A stretch of 64,000 nt of DNA from Tomocerus qinae (lineage: Eukaryota; Arthropoda; Collembola; Entomobryomorpha; Tomoceridae). Position 1 is the first letter of the stretch, and each line of letters begins with the position of its first letter. Both the position numbers and the translations under genes were made by a program. Positions 24,401 through 39,000 of this stretch are shown here, in pieces. The DNA lies in the NCBI GenBank assembly GCA_020055645.1, contig CM034546.1, positions 119,214,375 through 119,278,374 of the forward strand, written 5' to 3'. The notes beneath the pieces were generated by a model. It did not search any database. It saw nothing but the letters and a program-made list of their open reading frames with translations, and was not told the DNA's origin.

Positions 24401-27400
24401 TCAGTATATTCACATGTCAACATTATTTTTATTTATATTATACCTGTAGCCCATGTATGAGTATGTACGTTATGTAGCACTAATTGTATTAGGGAGCACA
24501 TGTAATAATTTTTCTTTAATGTGTGACGGTTCCCTAAGATAAGCATTAGGAATCATAGCGAAAAAAAGAAATGCATATCCTGCAGCAACAATTACTCCTT
24601 GGTTAGGTTTATATAGTTCAGCTTTTCTTTTCTATCTAATCCTGAAAAGTAAACTAAACTAGTAAATTACGATTTGTTGATTGTCTTTATGGGAAAACTC
24701 ACTGAGCTGAACCAAAGTCTCATCTAAAGGTTGTTGTCACCATAGTCTTTAGGTAACCTTGCATTGAAGATTACCACATATTAATATCAAAAGCACTTGT
24801 CATATATTATATTACAAATATATTCTCCGCTTAAATCCCATAAATATGAATAATTCCCATTCTAACTCTCTCTCCCATGTCCAATCGTAATAGTATCTGC
24901 AGTTCATCAAGTTAACTCATTAAAAGAATTTCCTTTTTTAATAACATCATAATTTTTGTAGTACTATAGATATAATTTTTAGCCGCTGCTACTGGCTTAG
25001 GTAACTGATAAGTAAAGAGGACTTAAAAATCTTGTAAAATGCTATATAAGTGGCATTCACCGCACTTGTGTACTACTTTAATGTCTGAATTATAATGTAG
25101 TTCAGTTAACTATTGTCTAGAGCAGGAATATTTGCAAGACTTGATATTTTCTAGCACAAGCAATAAACTCTATTCTACATAATAACTTTATTTTGTTCGT
25201 TTTAATTGTTTTCAGTTAAAAATTGATTTGATTGCATAGATGCAGGTATTGTAAATACGTCATATGCAACTCTTCTAATAAAAACGGGATATTATATAAA
25301 TATGACAGTAAAATTCTCCTAATGATATGTTATGTGAGAGTAGAAGTATTTAATTAAAAATCTAACAATGCAAATGTCAGGGAATTTAAAATATTCCAAG
25401 GTATGCTTTAATTACCAATATGGATTCTCAGACACCTTGGCTGTAGATAAAAATTTCTATAAATAAATAGTACCTTCACATTGTAATAAAGTTATTTACT
25501 GTAATACTGACGAGGTAGAAGCTATAGCCAAAAGCATAGTACTATATTTGCCTACCTATTCAAAACGTGATCGTTTACTGGTAGTAAAATTCCGTGTAAA
25601 TGAAACGTCTACCTATATTCAAACATGCTGAGTTTGTGTACAAGAGACAAATAGTAGCATAGTAATTTTTACATGTTTGTAAAGTTTAGTACATTGTATT
25701 TCTAAGGAATGACTTCCTAAGACCTTTCCAGAATTCCTCCAGACGGAAAAATACAACCTTAGTTGTCGTCCGAAGGCATTATGAATTTTTATAGCTTTAC
25801 AATGACACATTATTTAGCTGTGTTGACTCTAAACAAATTACATATGCATCTTTCATGAGCATACAACAACCCTGTCCGCAACCTTCAGTGGTTGAAAATT
25901 TAATGTCAATTGTGGAGGTTGTAAAGTTAGTCTTTGAATTGAAACGTGTCTGTAAAGTGAATTAGTTGGTGCAAAAGCGTTAAGTAAGACAATAATAATT
26001 AAATTTTAATGGAAAGTTTATGAAAACAAGGCGAGAACGGATGAACTGCTAAAGTAATTAACAGGTATATAAAATGCCCCCAGTAGTATGCATCTAAGGA
26101 AGAGTCAGAGGTAGAATTCCATATTTGCATTTTGGTAATGATTGCTATAATTGCATTTTATTGCTCTTTAGAGTATTACTACTAGGGCAGGATAATCCCA
26201 ACCAACCGAACTGAGAACCTCTATGACAGTAAATTATCATTGAGCCCCGCTAATCATGAGAGTTGGAAACAAAGAACAATGTGAATGGTCACTTTTAATA
26301 TTACTTACACAGCTATGGGAATGAGATATACTTAAGTAATCTCTCCGTACTACTTCTACTGTGTCCTCAGAATAACAGAATACTTTGGATATTAGAATTC
26401 TATACACAATACCACAATGAAAACAAAGAAATAAGGTAAGGCAAGGGCATTGTTGTTAAGAATGCAGCGTAGGAGTTTATACAAATTAAGTTTAATGCTA
26501 CATACTATGTACATGTGCTTAATATTAGTTAAATTCTTGTAGTAGCTCTTGATTTTTACATTTTAGGCATAGTGCAATAACGCTTTGTCTTAGACATTAA
26601 TATTCTGCAATTGATGAACAGTCAGTGTGTTCCAAAAAACATTCTCCCAATTCATCGACAATAGAGTAATTACAACGTGAGTATGGATTTTACATTTATA
26701 CTTCGCCAACTAGCAGCGGCTTGGCTTGACTTATAATAATGCATGATAATATCATGCTCATAGTCACATTATGGAAATGAGTGGAAAATAATCCATCCAC
26801 GCGGTAGTTGATGTAAATGTATAATGGAATTACCGTGGGCAAGAAGAACAGTAACTTGTCCCACTGCAAATATACACCATTATGATTCATTCTTGGAAAT
26901 TAACTGCATGATGCACACGGCACGGTTAGTGTCACTACAGGTCGAAAGTTCACACTAATAATGCTTAGTTGGCTACACTATTATTACACACATTATATTA
27001 CTGTTGTAGCATCTCCAACCACACTCCTCTCTACCATTCACGCCATAGTACATAGTAATTCATATTGGATTTGTGCACACTTCTTCACTTGAATACCTCT
27101 ATTATCCAATTTATAATTGTAAAGTTTTATTCTGTTGCGGATATGCACAAAAATTTTGTAGTTGAACAGTACATGCAATTTTGTACCAAAAATATACTCA
27201 CAATTTAAATGTCATAATGTGTCTCAATCACAATATTGTCATCTTGATTTGTTTTAGAGTGCCGCCGTACGATGTTATCTGAAGTTTGTGTTTTTATTCT
27301 TGTAGTGATTTCCTTACAGATATTAACAAATTGTGTATAGCCTATAAAATTGTGGTTACTACAAGTATGCTATTTGCGTTGGCTTTGAGAATGCACCATC

Positions 27401-30400
27401 CACTCCCTAAGAGAGATTTTCATTAAATTTAGGTGTACATCAAAACACAAATCAAATCAGCATATTATGGCGTCTACATATTAGTTGATGACTATGTACG
27501 TAAAGTTCATTTCAACATTCCAAGCATAGTACGTATATGGTATAGGAGATATGAATATGATATTATGTAGATAGTTTGTGTATGCAGAGAATGAATTTTC
27601 AATTCCCTGCCAGAACGGTACCTAAAATGAACTCGTAGTAATGCAAAAGCCGATTATTTGCCAAGTTGAAACTAACACTCGGTAGATATTGTGGTCACTG
27701 AATAATTCTCACATCAGTTTCAGTTGACTCTGACTGAATGATCTCGTTGGAAGCTACCTCAAGAATTGACTGTAGTGCATTGAAGTACAAAATACAGCCT
27801 ACGGTATTCATTACCATATTCAATTTTCGAACAAATTGACTTATTGAAATGAAAATATTCTTAGGTCATCGTATACTATGTACAGTAATGTATTCTACGA
27901 AAGAGATAGGATCTGTTGTTTCTAGCCTACACAAAGTAATATCTCATGGTAATATGCGATCAATTTTTTTCGATACAGATGATAACTTTTTCAAATGTAT
28001 TCATGTAAGTATTCCAATTTCTTTTTCAGTTGACCATGTAAGTAGCTTGGTGGTAGGAGCGTAAGGTACTTCAGTGCTTTGCTAATTTCCCAGATACAGA
28101 AGAAAAAAAATTAATGAAATGAAAATGTGAGAAATTTTATTGTTGATGACACACTCCACAAATCTTCATTACATAATCCATCGACAATCTTCTTTTTCAA
28201 GTATCAGGGCAAGTGCGAGATATGCAGAATACGTGTGTATTATTACCACATGTAGTTACTCAAGCATAAGAATAAAAATTATTTCCCATTCGCTGAAAAC
28301 GGAAGCTCTGGGATAGGAGCTGAAGTATTTAGCTACACCTGCACCTCCCTATGATTACAATGATAACGTTGAACAAATCATGCACTACTATGCACTAATA
28401 TACATGCATACTTATTAGGTATGAAGCATTACGTTTTATTATCATGAGGCGCTTGTTTCCCAAACCTTACCATAATATATAGTAAATCACTGTAGTCAGG
28501 TTTTTGACCTTAAACTCTTCACTTCAGAGAGGATTCGCTTATGGTTATCTCCAACCTGTAAACAATCAACTTTGTCCGTCAACCAGCATTCAAGATTCCA
28601 GTCTGCCTTGCCATTGCCGGTGTTACGTCCTTATCCATTGAACTTTCCCATATTGTTTTCATACTTACATCTTGCCTGCAGCATACATTATCAATTCTAT
28701 TTAGACTAGCCTAGACCTATCCTTACTTTACATCCATTAGCATAAATTTACCTATAACGCGTGTCTTCTTTAATGTATTCCAATTTCAATGCTAGAATCA
28801 ACCATCCAACTAACAGGGAAATAATTCATGTGAAACTCAGACTGTTCAAAGGATCTGCACTTAAACCGAAGTACTATTTAAAGACTTCAATATTTAGTAC
28901 CATGCTATCCATAACAACTCTGTAGGTCGACTAAACTTAATAATAGATGATGACTACGGATTTACATTGTCGTTCACAATTAGACTTTGATCTTCGAGTT
29001 ATTCAAGGTAACTCCAGCTGGTAGATTACCTTCGGATCTGACAATGACAGAACGCCCCGTTCCTATTGAATTGTTAAACCAATTAAATAATAACTACAGA
29101 AATAACCCTTTCTAGCCAACTGTGCTATGCATGGTCAAAACAAGCAGAACATAATACCCTTTATAATGTGATCTGATGCTAAATAATTGAGTAAGGGAAA
29201 CAAGAGGCAAAATAGAAACATCGAGTTTGAGTCGTGGTCAATTTATGATGAACTCTGAATTTCTCCTCGGGCAAAGAAAAACTGGAAATGTATTTTGAGC
29301 TACAATCCAAGAATTATTTTCCAGATAAGGCTAAAATGTAGAGCTGACGTAAATACAATTCGTAGATTCAGGTAAAGGATAAAGCTATCGTGTTGCTTTA
29401 AAAGTTACTTAGGGTTTGCATTAAATAATGTTTCTGTAGGGTTTCTAGTAACTTCCTATAATTATTCCATTTGTTGATTATTGTAGTTTTCTACTGTTAT
29501 GTAGTTATGTAATTAAGTATCCCAGCAAAAGAACAAGTACTACATTCGTGTATTAGCTTCGTCATGAGATTATTATATGCCCGAGGTTTAAAGGTCTCAA
29601 CCCTCGCCGAAAAGAGTAAATGTGATTTACACAAGTACTAACAGAATTCACTTGTGTTATAACAAGTACCTATATGTAGGATTCTTGTGCACGACATAGG
29701 AGGCTTGTGAGTATCTAAGTAAAAAATTTCACAAGACTTGAAATCCTGCAAGAAGGAGGTATGTGAGTGTAGGGAAAATAGTTTGTGTACAAGAGCCCTA
29801 GAAGTAAATAGAATAAATAACAGGAGCAACCAAATAGAAATGGTTGAGAGACTAGCCAACCTTAGAATGTTTGCAAATTCTTGAATTCGTAGAAGAGCAT
29901 GGATTTATTCCCACAAGGAATCTTTCCCGCGGCAGCAATGTTACAGATACAAGAGAACACGAAGCTATTACAAATGCCATGCAATGTAACAAAACAGAAG
30001 AAATATATTATAAGAATAGTAGCCAGCAACGAATATTTTTGTCCTTGTTGTGCCAATGTAACATACTTACTTGTAGCATAATGAACCGAGTGATATCTAA
30101 ATTGTACTGTTGTCGGACAACCGAGAGAGAGAGGCAAAGAAGCCATGAAATTTAAGAGCATTGGCTTAGTAAGTGTTTCTGCAATATCCCTTTCCTTACT
30201 GGCTTTTCCTTCATTCAGGTTGGCATTAAATAGGGGAAATGTATGTTGAAGTTGTACTACTACGCTGTACTTGTCGTAGACGAGACCGGCTTACATATTA
30301 GAAACATGAATTAGAATATAGCGCTTGTCACTATAGACTGGAGATAGGGTGTAGGTCCCTACTGTTATTTATCGATCCGAACCAAAATACAGAGTAACTC

Positions 30401-33400
30401 TAGTCATATTACGCATGGGCATCTTACAGTTTACCTTATGTTCTCATCCTCAGTTCTAAAATACTACATCGTAGATACAGTCCACCTTATTTTTTGCTTC
30501 ATACTCCCCACTAAATATGTGGGACAGAAAAATAGAGAAATTCTATTAGCTAAGAGTCTGTTGGATGTACGACGAATACGCGACTAATCTGCTTTCTCCG
30601 ATTACACCTAAACCACTTTGTACCAAATGTGTCTCTAAACTTTTGACTCCGTGTCCACTTGCATCTAATCGCGTTCTGTCACTCTACCTATTATCCATCT
30701 CGCTGAATACCATCATTCTGCATAAAAACGTGTGAAAGGCTCTTGGCCTACTTCTTTATGTTTTTCCAATTGTAATAAATACTCAACCATTAGTACAAAT
30801 AGCTGCTCATCAAAGGTATGTCTCTTCTTATTGTTTATCGCACTCATTCTCCAAACAACCCAAGCGTTACCTTTTCCCTATAGACTAGTTCTTACTTGTT
30901 ACGTAACGCAATTACAATACAAAGCAATTAATTATTAACTACAGCCATGCATAAATTTATGTCATTTGAGATACGAATGCATATTTAGTATCTCATCATG
31001 CTTACTATACGCATTAATTTAAGTGTTCATAAATCCCTTACGAAAATGGATTTTTATTTGAAATTTAATGTCTGCATTAAATATTATTGTCATCACAAGG
31101 TCCCATGATAAGAGGAAATCTGTTTTCTATTCATATTCAAATAGTTTTGACATTCTCTAATTGACTGTCTCATGTCTTCGTGCCCCTTTACATGCTACGT
31201 GTGTTAATTCAATTGCTCTAGTGATATTACTTTGCAAAATCCACATTAACTTATCTATTTCCAATCATGAACTGTCTATAGTAATGGTTTGAGAAAAGCA
31301 TTGTAGCAATCTCAGAATGGTAGGGCAGGTTTGATTCACTTTTCTGCAATTACCTGGCAATTTACCTGCATAAATTCACATAATCAATGGAGATTTTATG
31401 TGGTTTACATAGTAAAATATTCATTAATAAGTAAAGCACATTTAGGATTACGTTTATGTCCTACTGGCAATTTAACCCCGACAAAAGCGACATAATTGCA
31501 TTTTAATTGCGCAATTAAAGTCTTACTAAAATAATATCCTGTGTAGATTTCCAATAAAGAGTAGAGCTTTAGTACTAGATTGTGTACATAAATTAACAAG
31601 ACGCCGTGAGCACCATGTGAATATGAAGGTTTCACTCTTCTAGAGGAATTAGCTAAAGCTAAAGGTGACTGATTCAGTTGAGTGGTTAGTAAACGAAACT
31701 GCCTTAAGGTTTCTACTCTTCATTTCCTCTACAAATATATGACTTAGCTAACTATCTAATTGTAATTGTTTAGAATTCATAGAATTCACATGATAAAAGG
31801 CAAAAGTTGTACATTGTGTGACTTGGACTGCTGCATGGCAGAACAATATTAAAGAGTATCCGCTTTGTCAGATGTAACATTTCTATCGCTTTTAAAAAGT
31901 GATAAGTTCTAACTTCAAACTCCCTTTCTTTTCGAGTAATATCTAATTTCACATTAGGTATTATAACTTATCACGTTATTATAGTCTTATTACATATGGA
32001 TCTACACTCTATGCATTTATCAGATCAGTTTCATAAAATATCTAAAACAGAATGGAATGGTCACGTTTACATTTACTCCATATGTATGACTTGTGCCTTG
32101 AGCATGTACATTACTTCATATTGGCTATCACGTATTTCAGAGAGTTTCCACATAAATATATTAGTATTTTCCTTTCAATTGCGCCTCATGCTGTGTAAAT
32201 AATTTTATAGCTAAAGTGATCTGAAATTTTTGTCACATTACAATCATAGTAGGGTTCAATCTATATTTTCATAGCTATTATGTTGTGTGTAAAAGGATCT
32301 TGTAGCATGCTAATGCAATTCCATGCCCACTTGCTCATCCTATACTTTCTCATTAAAATTAGAGTTTTCTGTATTTATTTGCACTTCATTTCACTTGTGG
32401 TTCCTATTTAGCAGTTAGTCTTTATCAGAGCACTAACTTAGGATAACGTTGTACTGCTTTGTACTGTGTTAACGGTTGTGCTGTGGCTTTAATCTGCAGT
32501 ATAATGGTGTTTGTAGCTTTGAAATGGCACTTTGGTATGTAAGAGACAACTCGGAGTAATTTAATGAGATTGTAGCTGCACAGAACGAAATAGTGATAAA
32601 GAGCGTTGGATGGTAAATCGCAATTCCCTATTCTGCTCTGTATGTACAGCTCGACTTTCGCACGCATTCTATCTTCCGTCTCTTCCATTGTAGGTTCTTT
32701 ATCTTATTGTTGGTAAATAATGTTTCGTTGGAGTTTTACGTGCAAATTTATACAAATCGCCTAGAAGAACTGACAATAAAATTACTTTTAGTGTACCTAC
32801 CTGACTGTTTCTACTATCTAACATGAACTTTTACATTCATATTAGTGTCTGGGCCAAAAAGGATTTATATTTGTTAGCTACTGCCTTATACATGTAAGGT
32901 TAAGCTCCTTTCTTTCCATACGTCTACGTTCTACTTACATAGATTATTATTATTACAACTCATCATTTGAGAAATAAAGCTTATGCAGGCATTATAAGAT
33001 TATTTTCTAACAAAATGAGCTGACACGACACATTTGGTTTACTCGCATTCACGACAACACATATCACACCTCAGACAACAGAAAACAAAGTACAGAGTCT
33101 TTGATACAGACATGACATGACGTGATAATATAGTAAAATACACAAAGTATCTCAAGAAACCAATCATCTGCCATACCATGTTCCTTGACAGTAATAAGTA
33201 GGTTCTCTAATGTACTTTATACATAGAATATGCAAAGAGGAAGTTTTCAACTACGTACTTAAGAAAAAGTTTACTGGGGATGCAATTACAATTAGGTGTA
33301 TGTATACTTACGCGTTCTTACTTTGATTATGTGAATATAATTTCTAATGCTCTCTTAGACTGATAAAGGTCGTTGAAGATTCATGATAAACTTGAATAGG

Positions 33401-36045
33401 GCTGAATGAAAGGAGCGAGGTGCTTATAATTCTAATTCTACAATATGCATTTTATTGACTGTGACTAAAGAATTTCGATTTGAATGAGTGTTTCTTTTTG
33501 CAAACAACAAATCATCTCTTATCAGGAGACTACAGTCACTACACTCCTGAATTTGTAAACATAGTTATGATAAAGAAACGATATAGAAATCCCTAATGAT
33601 ATAGTGTCTCACGCGAAAGAAAACTTTCAATGTGGATATGAGTGAAAAGTCATAAAACAACTATAATGAAACAAATCGTATTGTTGTCGGTGATTTTTCA
33701 TTAGTTATTAACTATTATTACATTAGAGGAAGAAGATTGTGAGTTCCTTTAATTGTAGCAATTAGTCGAGAGGCAGATGTTATGTTGAGAATTTTTGCAT
33801 TCATTATACGATTCACTTTAGGTTGAATGAGTACAGCTTGTCTAGTTTCTAGCTGACTACATTAGAAGTAGTGTCAAATAGTTCAAACCGTATTAATATA
33901 TGCATTAACGTTGTTAAACACTACAATCATGCATAAATATGAATGATACACATAACTAGTCAGAGTAGAACATGAATCAACCATAGAGAATGCAGTAAAA
34001 GAATGTACTATAAAGAACAGTACTGTGCAATAAGAAATACAATTGCTGTCTGTCTGTAGTAACAATATAATATTCAATTTTTCAAAGTTATTACATTCTA
34101 CTATAGGCTAGGCATACGATTGGAACAAGTTGTCGTCGTGTGGGATTGTTTACTTGCATTGCCTCGACTTTACACATTTTACTTGTTGAAAATCAAGTTG
34201 GCATTTCAGATGGCTGTAGAAGGGATTGGAGGGAGGTTGTCTTGAGTTGAGTGTCTTTTGATTTGTGTCTGCTTCTATACAGGCTTATGCAGTGGAAAAC
34301 ATTATCGACTCTCAAGCACTTACAAAGTTGAGTGGACTCTCTTTGCTTTGACTCGTAAAGACATTTCTATATTCTCTTTGAACTTACACTGTTACATTGA
34401 AACTGATGCAGTGCTCTGCATTTGCCGTAAATTGACACATATTGCGGTAATGTTCGCGTAAATACTTTTGTAGTGTGTGTGTGATTATTCGAACGAATTG
34501 CTGGACTGTGACAAAATAAAGGAAAAACGCCATCATGATCATCTCTTGTGATAAGACTACATTAACTCTGAATTGTTTACATTGTGCAGCATGTGTAAAT
34601 GCATTTTGTACTCTTTTCCAATCCACCCAATGTGTGTAATTTGTTATCGTGTATTTATTTTATTGCGTTATAATTGAGGTGAATACGATAGCAAGCTCTG
34701 TAATAATCATAAGTAATACACACAGTGCGTTTTAGTAATTGTATAGTTGTGTTTACTAATGAAGTAATATCAGCTAAAGGATCTACCGCGACTACTTTAG
34801 TGATATAATTGGTTTTTGTTTCATTACATCTAAGGGAACTCCTGTGGGTGAAAAGTTTAAGTTGTACTATATAATATAATTAATATAGGTTGACTTTTTA
34901 TTGATACGTCTGACAGAAGTTGTAGTGTCATGTATTATATGACTATGCTTATGTTACTAAAACATATCAGTATAAGGTACATGTACTTACTTGTAGGTGA
35001 ATGTACGTAATTTTCTAGTACATAATGACTATTATGTACTCTGGTTCTAATTGTGAGACAAGTGCGTTGTTCTTCAGTGCAGTGTAAGTGTTACGTGTCT
35101 TATCTCTACACTTGGGTCTTTTGCAACAAGTTCTTCTGGACCAATACGAAGATAACATGAGCATTGACAGGTAACTGCCATTCTCAGATAATGAAAACAT
35201 TTCCATGAAATATGTGTGACTTTTATGACAGGACAATTTTACTAATTAACATTGCATGCTAAAATTATATTTAATTATTCTCAGATGCACTCCTTATCTA
35301 TAATTTTACGTGGGACACATTCTAGTTTTGAATGTTTATTTTTTAGTGAAATTAGAAGTGACTATAAATTCTAGTGTAGCTATCAGAAATCTAGTTGCAT
35401 CATGGCATACTAATCATATAGTATGTATAAGATTATAAAATGTGTTGCATTCATGTGCATGCAGACTAGATAGAGACACACATGAAAACATTAACAGTGG
35501 CCACAGTAGTTGAAAGAAATTCTGTTTGCTAGTCTATTGTTAAGTACTTGTTGAGATTAGATTCCCCAGTCCACACGCTATTCTTTATGACTATCATTAT
35601 TATTAAAGATTCCTGATCAGAATAGATTATTTCTATGCATGTAATTTTTTTGCTGATAAATAATTTTAGTGTTCGTGACAAAATTTTTATTGTAGCACTT
35701 ACGATTACTTGTTAGTTTGAGCTTCATTTAGCAAAGGAGGCATTGTGCATTTTGCAGATTATATATACAGGTATATCTAGTAGTAAATTGCAGATTACCA
35801 TTATTGCTGTACTATGATGGTAATGTATATGGAGAGTAACCATAATAATGCTCATTTTCTGTCTAACTGTGTGTGAATAATACCGAAGCTTTCAAAATTA
35901 TCCTTTTTACGTCTTATCCCTTTCTCGCGATTACACTATCAAATGTGCATCCATAATGCATTACCACATCCATGTAGGTTGATCCTACTTTGAGAATTTT
36001 TGACATTTCTTCAGTTTGTACATGTTTATTTATTTGATTTTGCAG
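21478..36045. other. Gene desert of ~14.5 kb
   Basis: No exon with convincing homology or coding-like composition was found on either strand. It should include the missing first chitinase exon and promoter near its left end and, toward its right end, untranslated first exon(s) of the BNIP2-like gene, since that gene's first coding exon starts with an acceptor at 36045. Open frames of 60-99 codons here are scattered over all frames as expected by chance. Confidence 0.5.
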
Positions 36046-36064
36046 AGGCGCCGCGGATTGTGAC

Positions 36065-39000
36065 ATGAGTGATGTAAGCGTGAGTGAATCTTGGGCTGAT
36101 GCACAAGCAGATACACCAACAATGGGCGAGGGCCGATCTGACTCTGAGGTAAACACTAACAATTTACATAAATATATAACTTTTCTGCCGAGTGCTACGC
36201 ATTCGCTTCATTTCATTTACAATATAGTCTAATGGTCAATAAAAATGGAGGTTGCGGTGCTGACAGTTCATTCTTTATTCTGCATTGCTCCAAGTTAAGT
36301 TACTTGAGCTACTGGAGTTACATTTGTGGAGCAAAGTAGAAATAAACATACTAAGTAAGTATCTACTTAGCAATAATGTACATAGCAGATCGAGCGAACG
36401 GAAAAATGCTACAGATGTACGTGGGTAGGCGGTCGGCAACTTATGTCAAATTATTCAGCATTTGTACAAACTTTTTGAAATATATATTTCCAACGCAATT
36501 TTATACATAGCTAAATGTAAATTTGGTGTAGTTGTGTAGAAGTATATTAGTACAAACTTCAGAGCAGAGTTTTCATAAATAAAATTCTGTTTAGGAAAGG
36601 AGAATGTAACTGACAACTTGAAGTTTGTCTAAATGAGAATTGAAATTAAGTTGTTATAATAAGTATACTATAAAACATGAAAGTAGGTATGTGTATGTAT
36701 GCATATAGAGATAATACATATTCAGTCGGTCACATACCAATTTGACGGCTTATTTACAATGCTAGAGGTAATGTAGTTTTATTCATCTCTGTCCACAAAG
36801 TACGTAGAACTTTCATAAATAATAAAATGAAATGCGACTAGACCAAGTCTTTCGTATTCACATTTAGGAATGCTAAAGGATTTTGCTTAGACTGCGGCAT
36901 GTGTATTGTTTGGTCTCCTTTATTTAGTACTTGAAATGTGTATCACTCTACTTTACTTACCTACTCCATCTTAATAATCAAGCTCATTCCATTCCTAGAC
37001 TCTTAAGTGTTAAGGCCATAAAAGACAAGATCAGGAGACCACCAAATGTTATGATTTCTTCGTGAGGTTTTTGTGCACAATTCAATTTGCTTCGTGACTC
37101 TAGAAGAAAGACCAAGTATTAGTGTACAGGTATCCAACTCTTCTCAAAGGAAGGAAGGAGGTTTTCTTTTCAAAAGACTTATTTCTCGCTCTATCTTGTG
37201 AATGGGAATACTTTACACATTACTCTTATGCACGCTAATTTTCATGATTTTTGACGATATGCAAATTGCACTCGCGTATCTTAATCCCTATTGTTAGCTT
37301 ATTCGTATTTATAAAGTATGAACTCTAAGCATGTGTGATGCGATGTGGTGAGATCTTCACCATCATAAAATGACGAATAGTACCTGCATTAAAAATATAT
37401 CTCTATACTTAATATTCCTACACAATAACAAATTATTTGTTGTACTTTGTGCGAATTTCTTCGTTCAGTTTGCATATAATTATGACATGACTGTCATTCA
37501 GAGCTTGACATGAAATTTCGATGTAGTTTCTTCTCCGCTACTAACTACATAGCTTTTTAAAGGCTTTCCTAATTAACATTGTCTATAGTGCACATGAAAA
37601 TTTTAAAATCTACAATTTATAGTTTTAAGGATTATAAAGTAATTCAATACTTTTATGAAACGGCCATTAATAAAGCATTAAAATGTTACATTTCCAGCAA
37701 TTATTTAACAAAAATTAACCGTTTCAATAAAAAATAGCTTTTAAAATGCAGGAAAATCACTATGATGTTTTTCATCGGTACTGATGCGGAAAGTACATGC
37801 TACCCTTACTTAAAATACTAAGAAATATTTAGTATTTCACTTGCTGTAAAGCAGATACTTACTGCTCCTGCTGATTAGAATCTCTTGACAAATAAACACT
37901 TGAGTAAACCAATTACACACCTATTAAATACCTAAGTGATAAAGTGGTATAGGAACTTTGTTCCAAACTAAATGGTCTTTCTACACAATAAAATAGTGCG
38001 TAGGAGTAGGTATTCTTGATTTTGCCTTTCCTCACCCCGGCATTAGCAAGGACAATGTCAGAAAGAACAAAAAACTAATTGATAGCTAAGTTACCTGTAA
38101 TTATAGAATGACAATGCAAATATTTGCTCCTTCTGGCTGTGCCCTTTTGATGTTTAAATTCTGTCGTCTGGTTTTCGTTAAGTACCAGACATGACACTAA
38201 AGATAAACGATAGTACATTATTTTTTCTTTGAACAAGCCGTGCCTTTTAGTAGTGGATTAACGAATATAGTAGCGTATGAATGATCCGAATAACACTAAA
38301 GGTACACGGCAGTGTAGTAGTTCGAAAGATCTAAAGTGCACAAATCCTAGTTAGTAGGAGCATATTTTGTAAAGGTTTTCGAGTGATCGACTTATAATTT
38401 GAGTAGATACGTCACGTTGTATTCAGCATGTGGCAATCTGGGCGTATAAAATAACGTTATGTGATCTTCACGTGAAAGGTTAATATTGTATATAATTATT
38501 TTATAGAAAAAGTGGCATATGTCTGTTCAGATAAGGTACCCAAACAGTTAAGTTGATAAATGTCAGTTGAACATCTCAGATTGTGCTTATTATTTGCAGT
38601 TGACCTTTAGCAGTCCTACGTCTTTTTGTAAGTTTGGGTAGGAATGGAAAAAGCAGATAATAAATTATGGCTGCAAGGTAGGCAGTATGCAAACATAAAG
38701 ATACTCAAGTTTGGATCTTAACAAGAGACACGAGTGAAGTCACACTTTGTGCCTTATGGGTCAAGAATGTGTGTTGAAAAGTTGAGTGATGTTTTATTTG
38801 GTCGGGTCAGGGGAAGCTAAACTTTCTGGATGGCTAATTTAATGTCTTTTATCAATCCATCAAAACACCCATAAATCTCATGCATGATTTAGATATCAAA
38901 ATTTAAACTCTAATTCATCAATCTCCGTTTTAATTAGAATTGACCATAGAAAAGTGAAGTAATGTCTTCATGTCATAATCTTAATAGTAGAAATTAAATA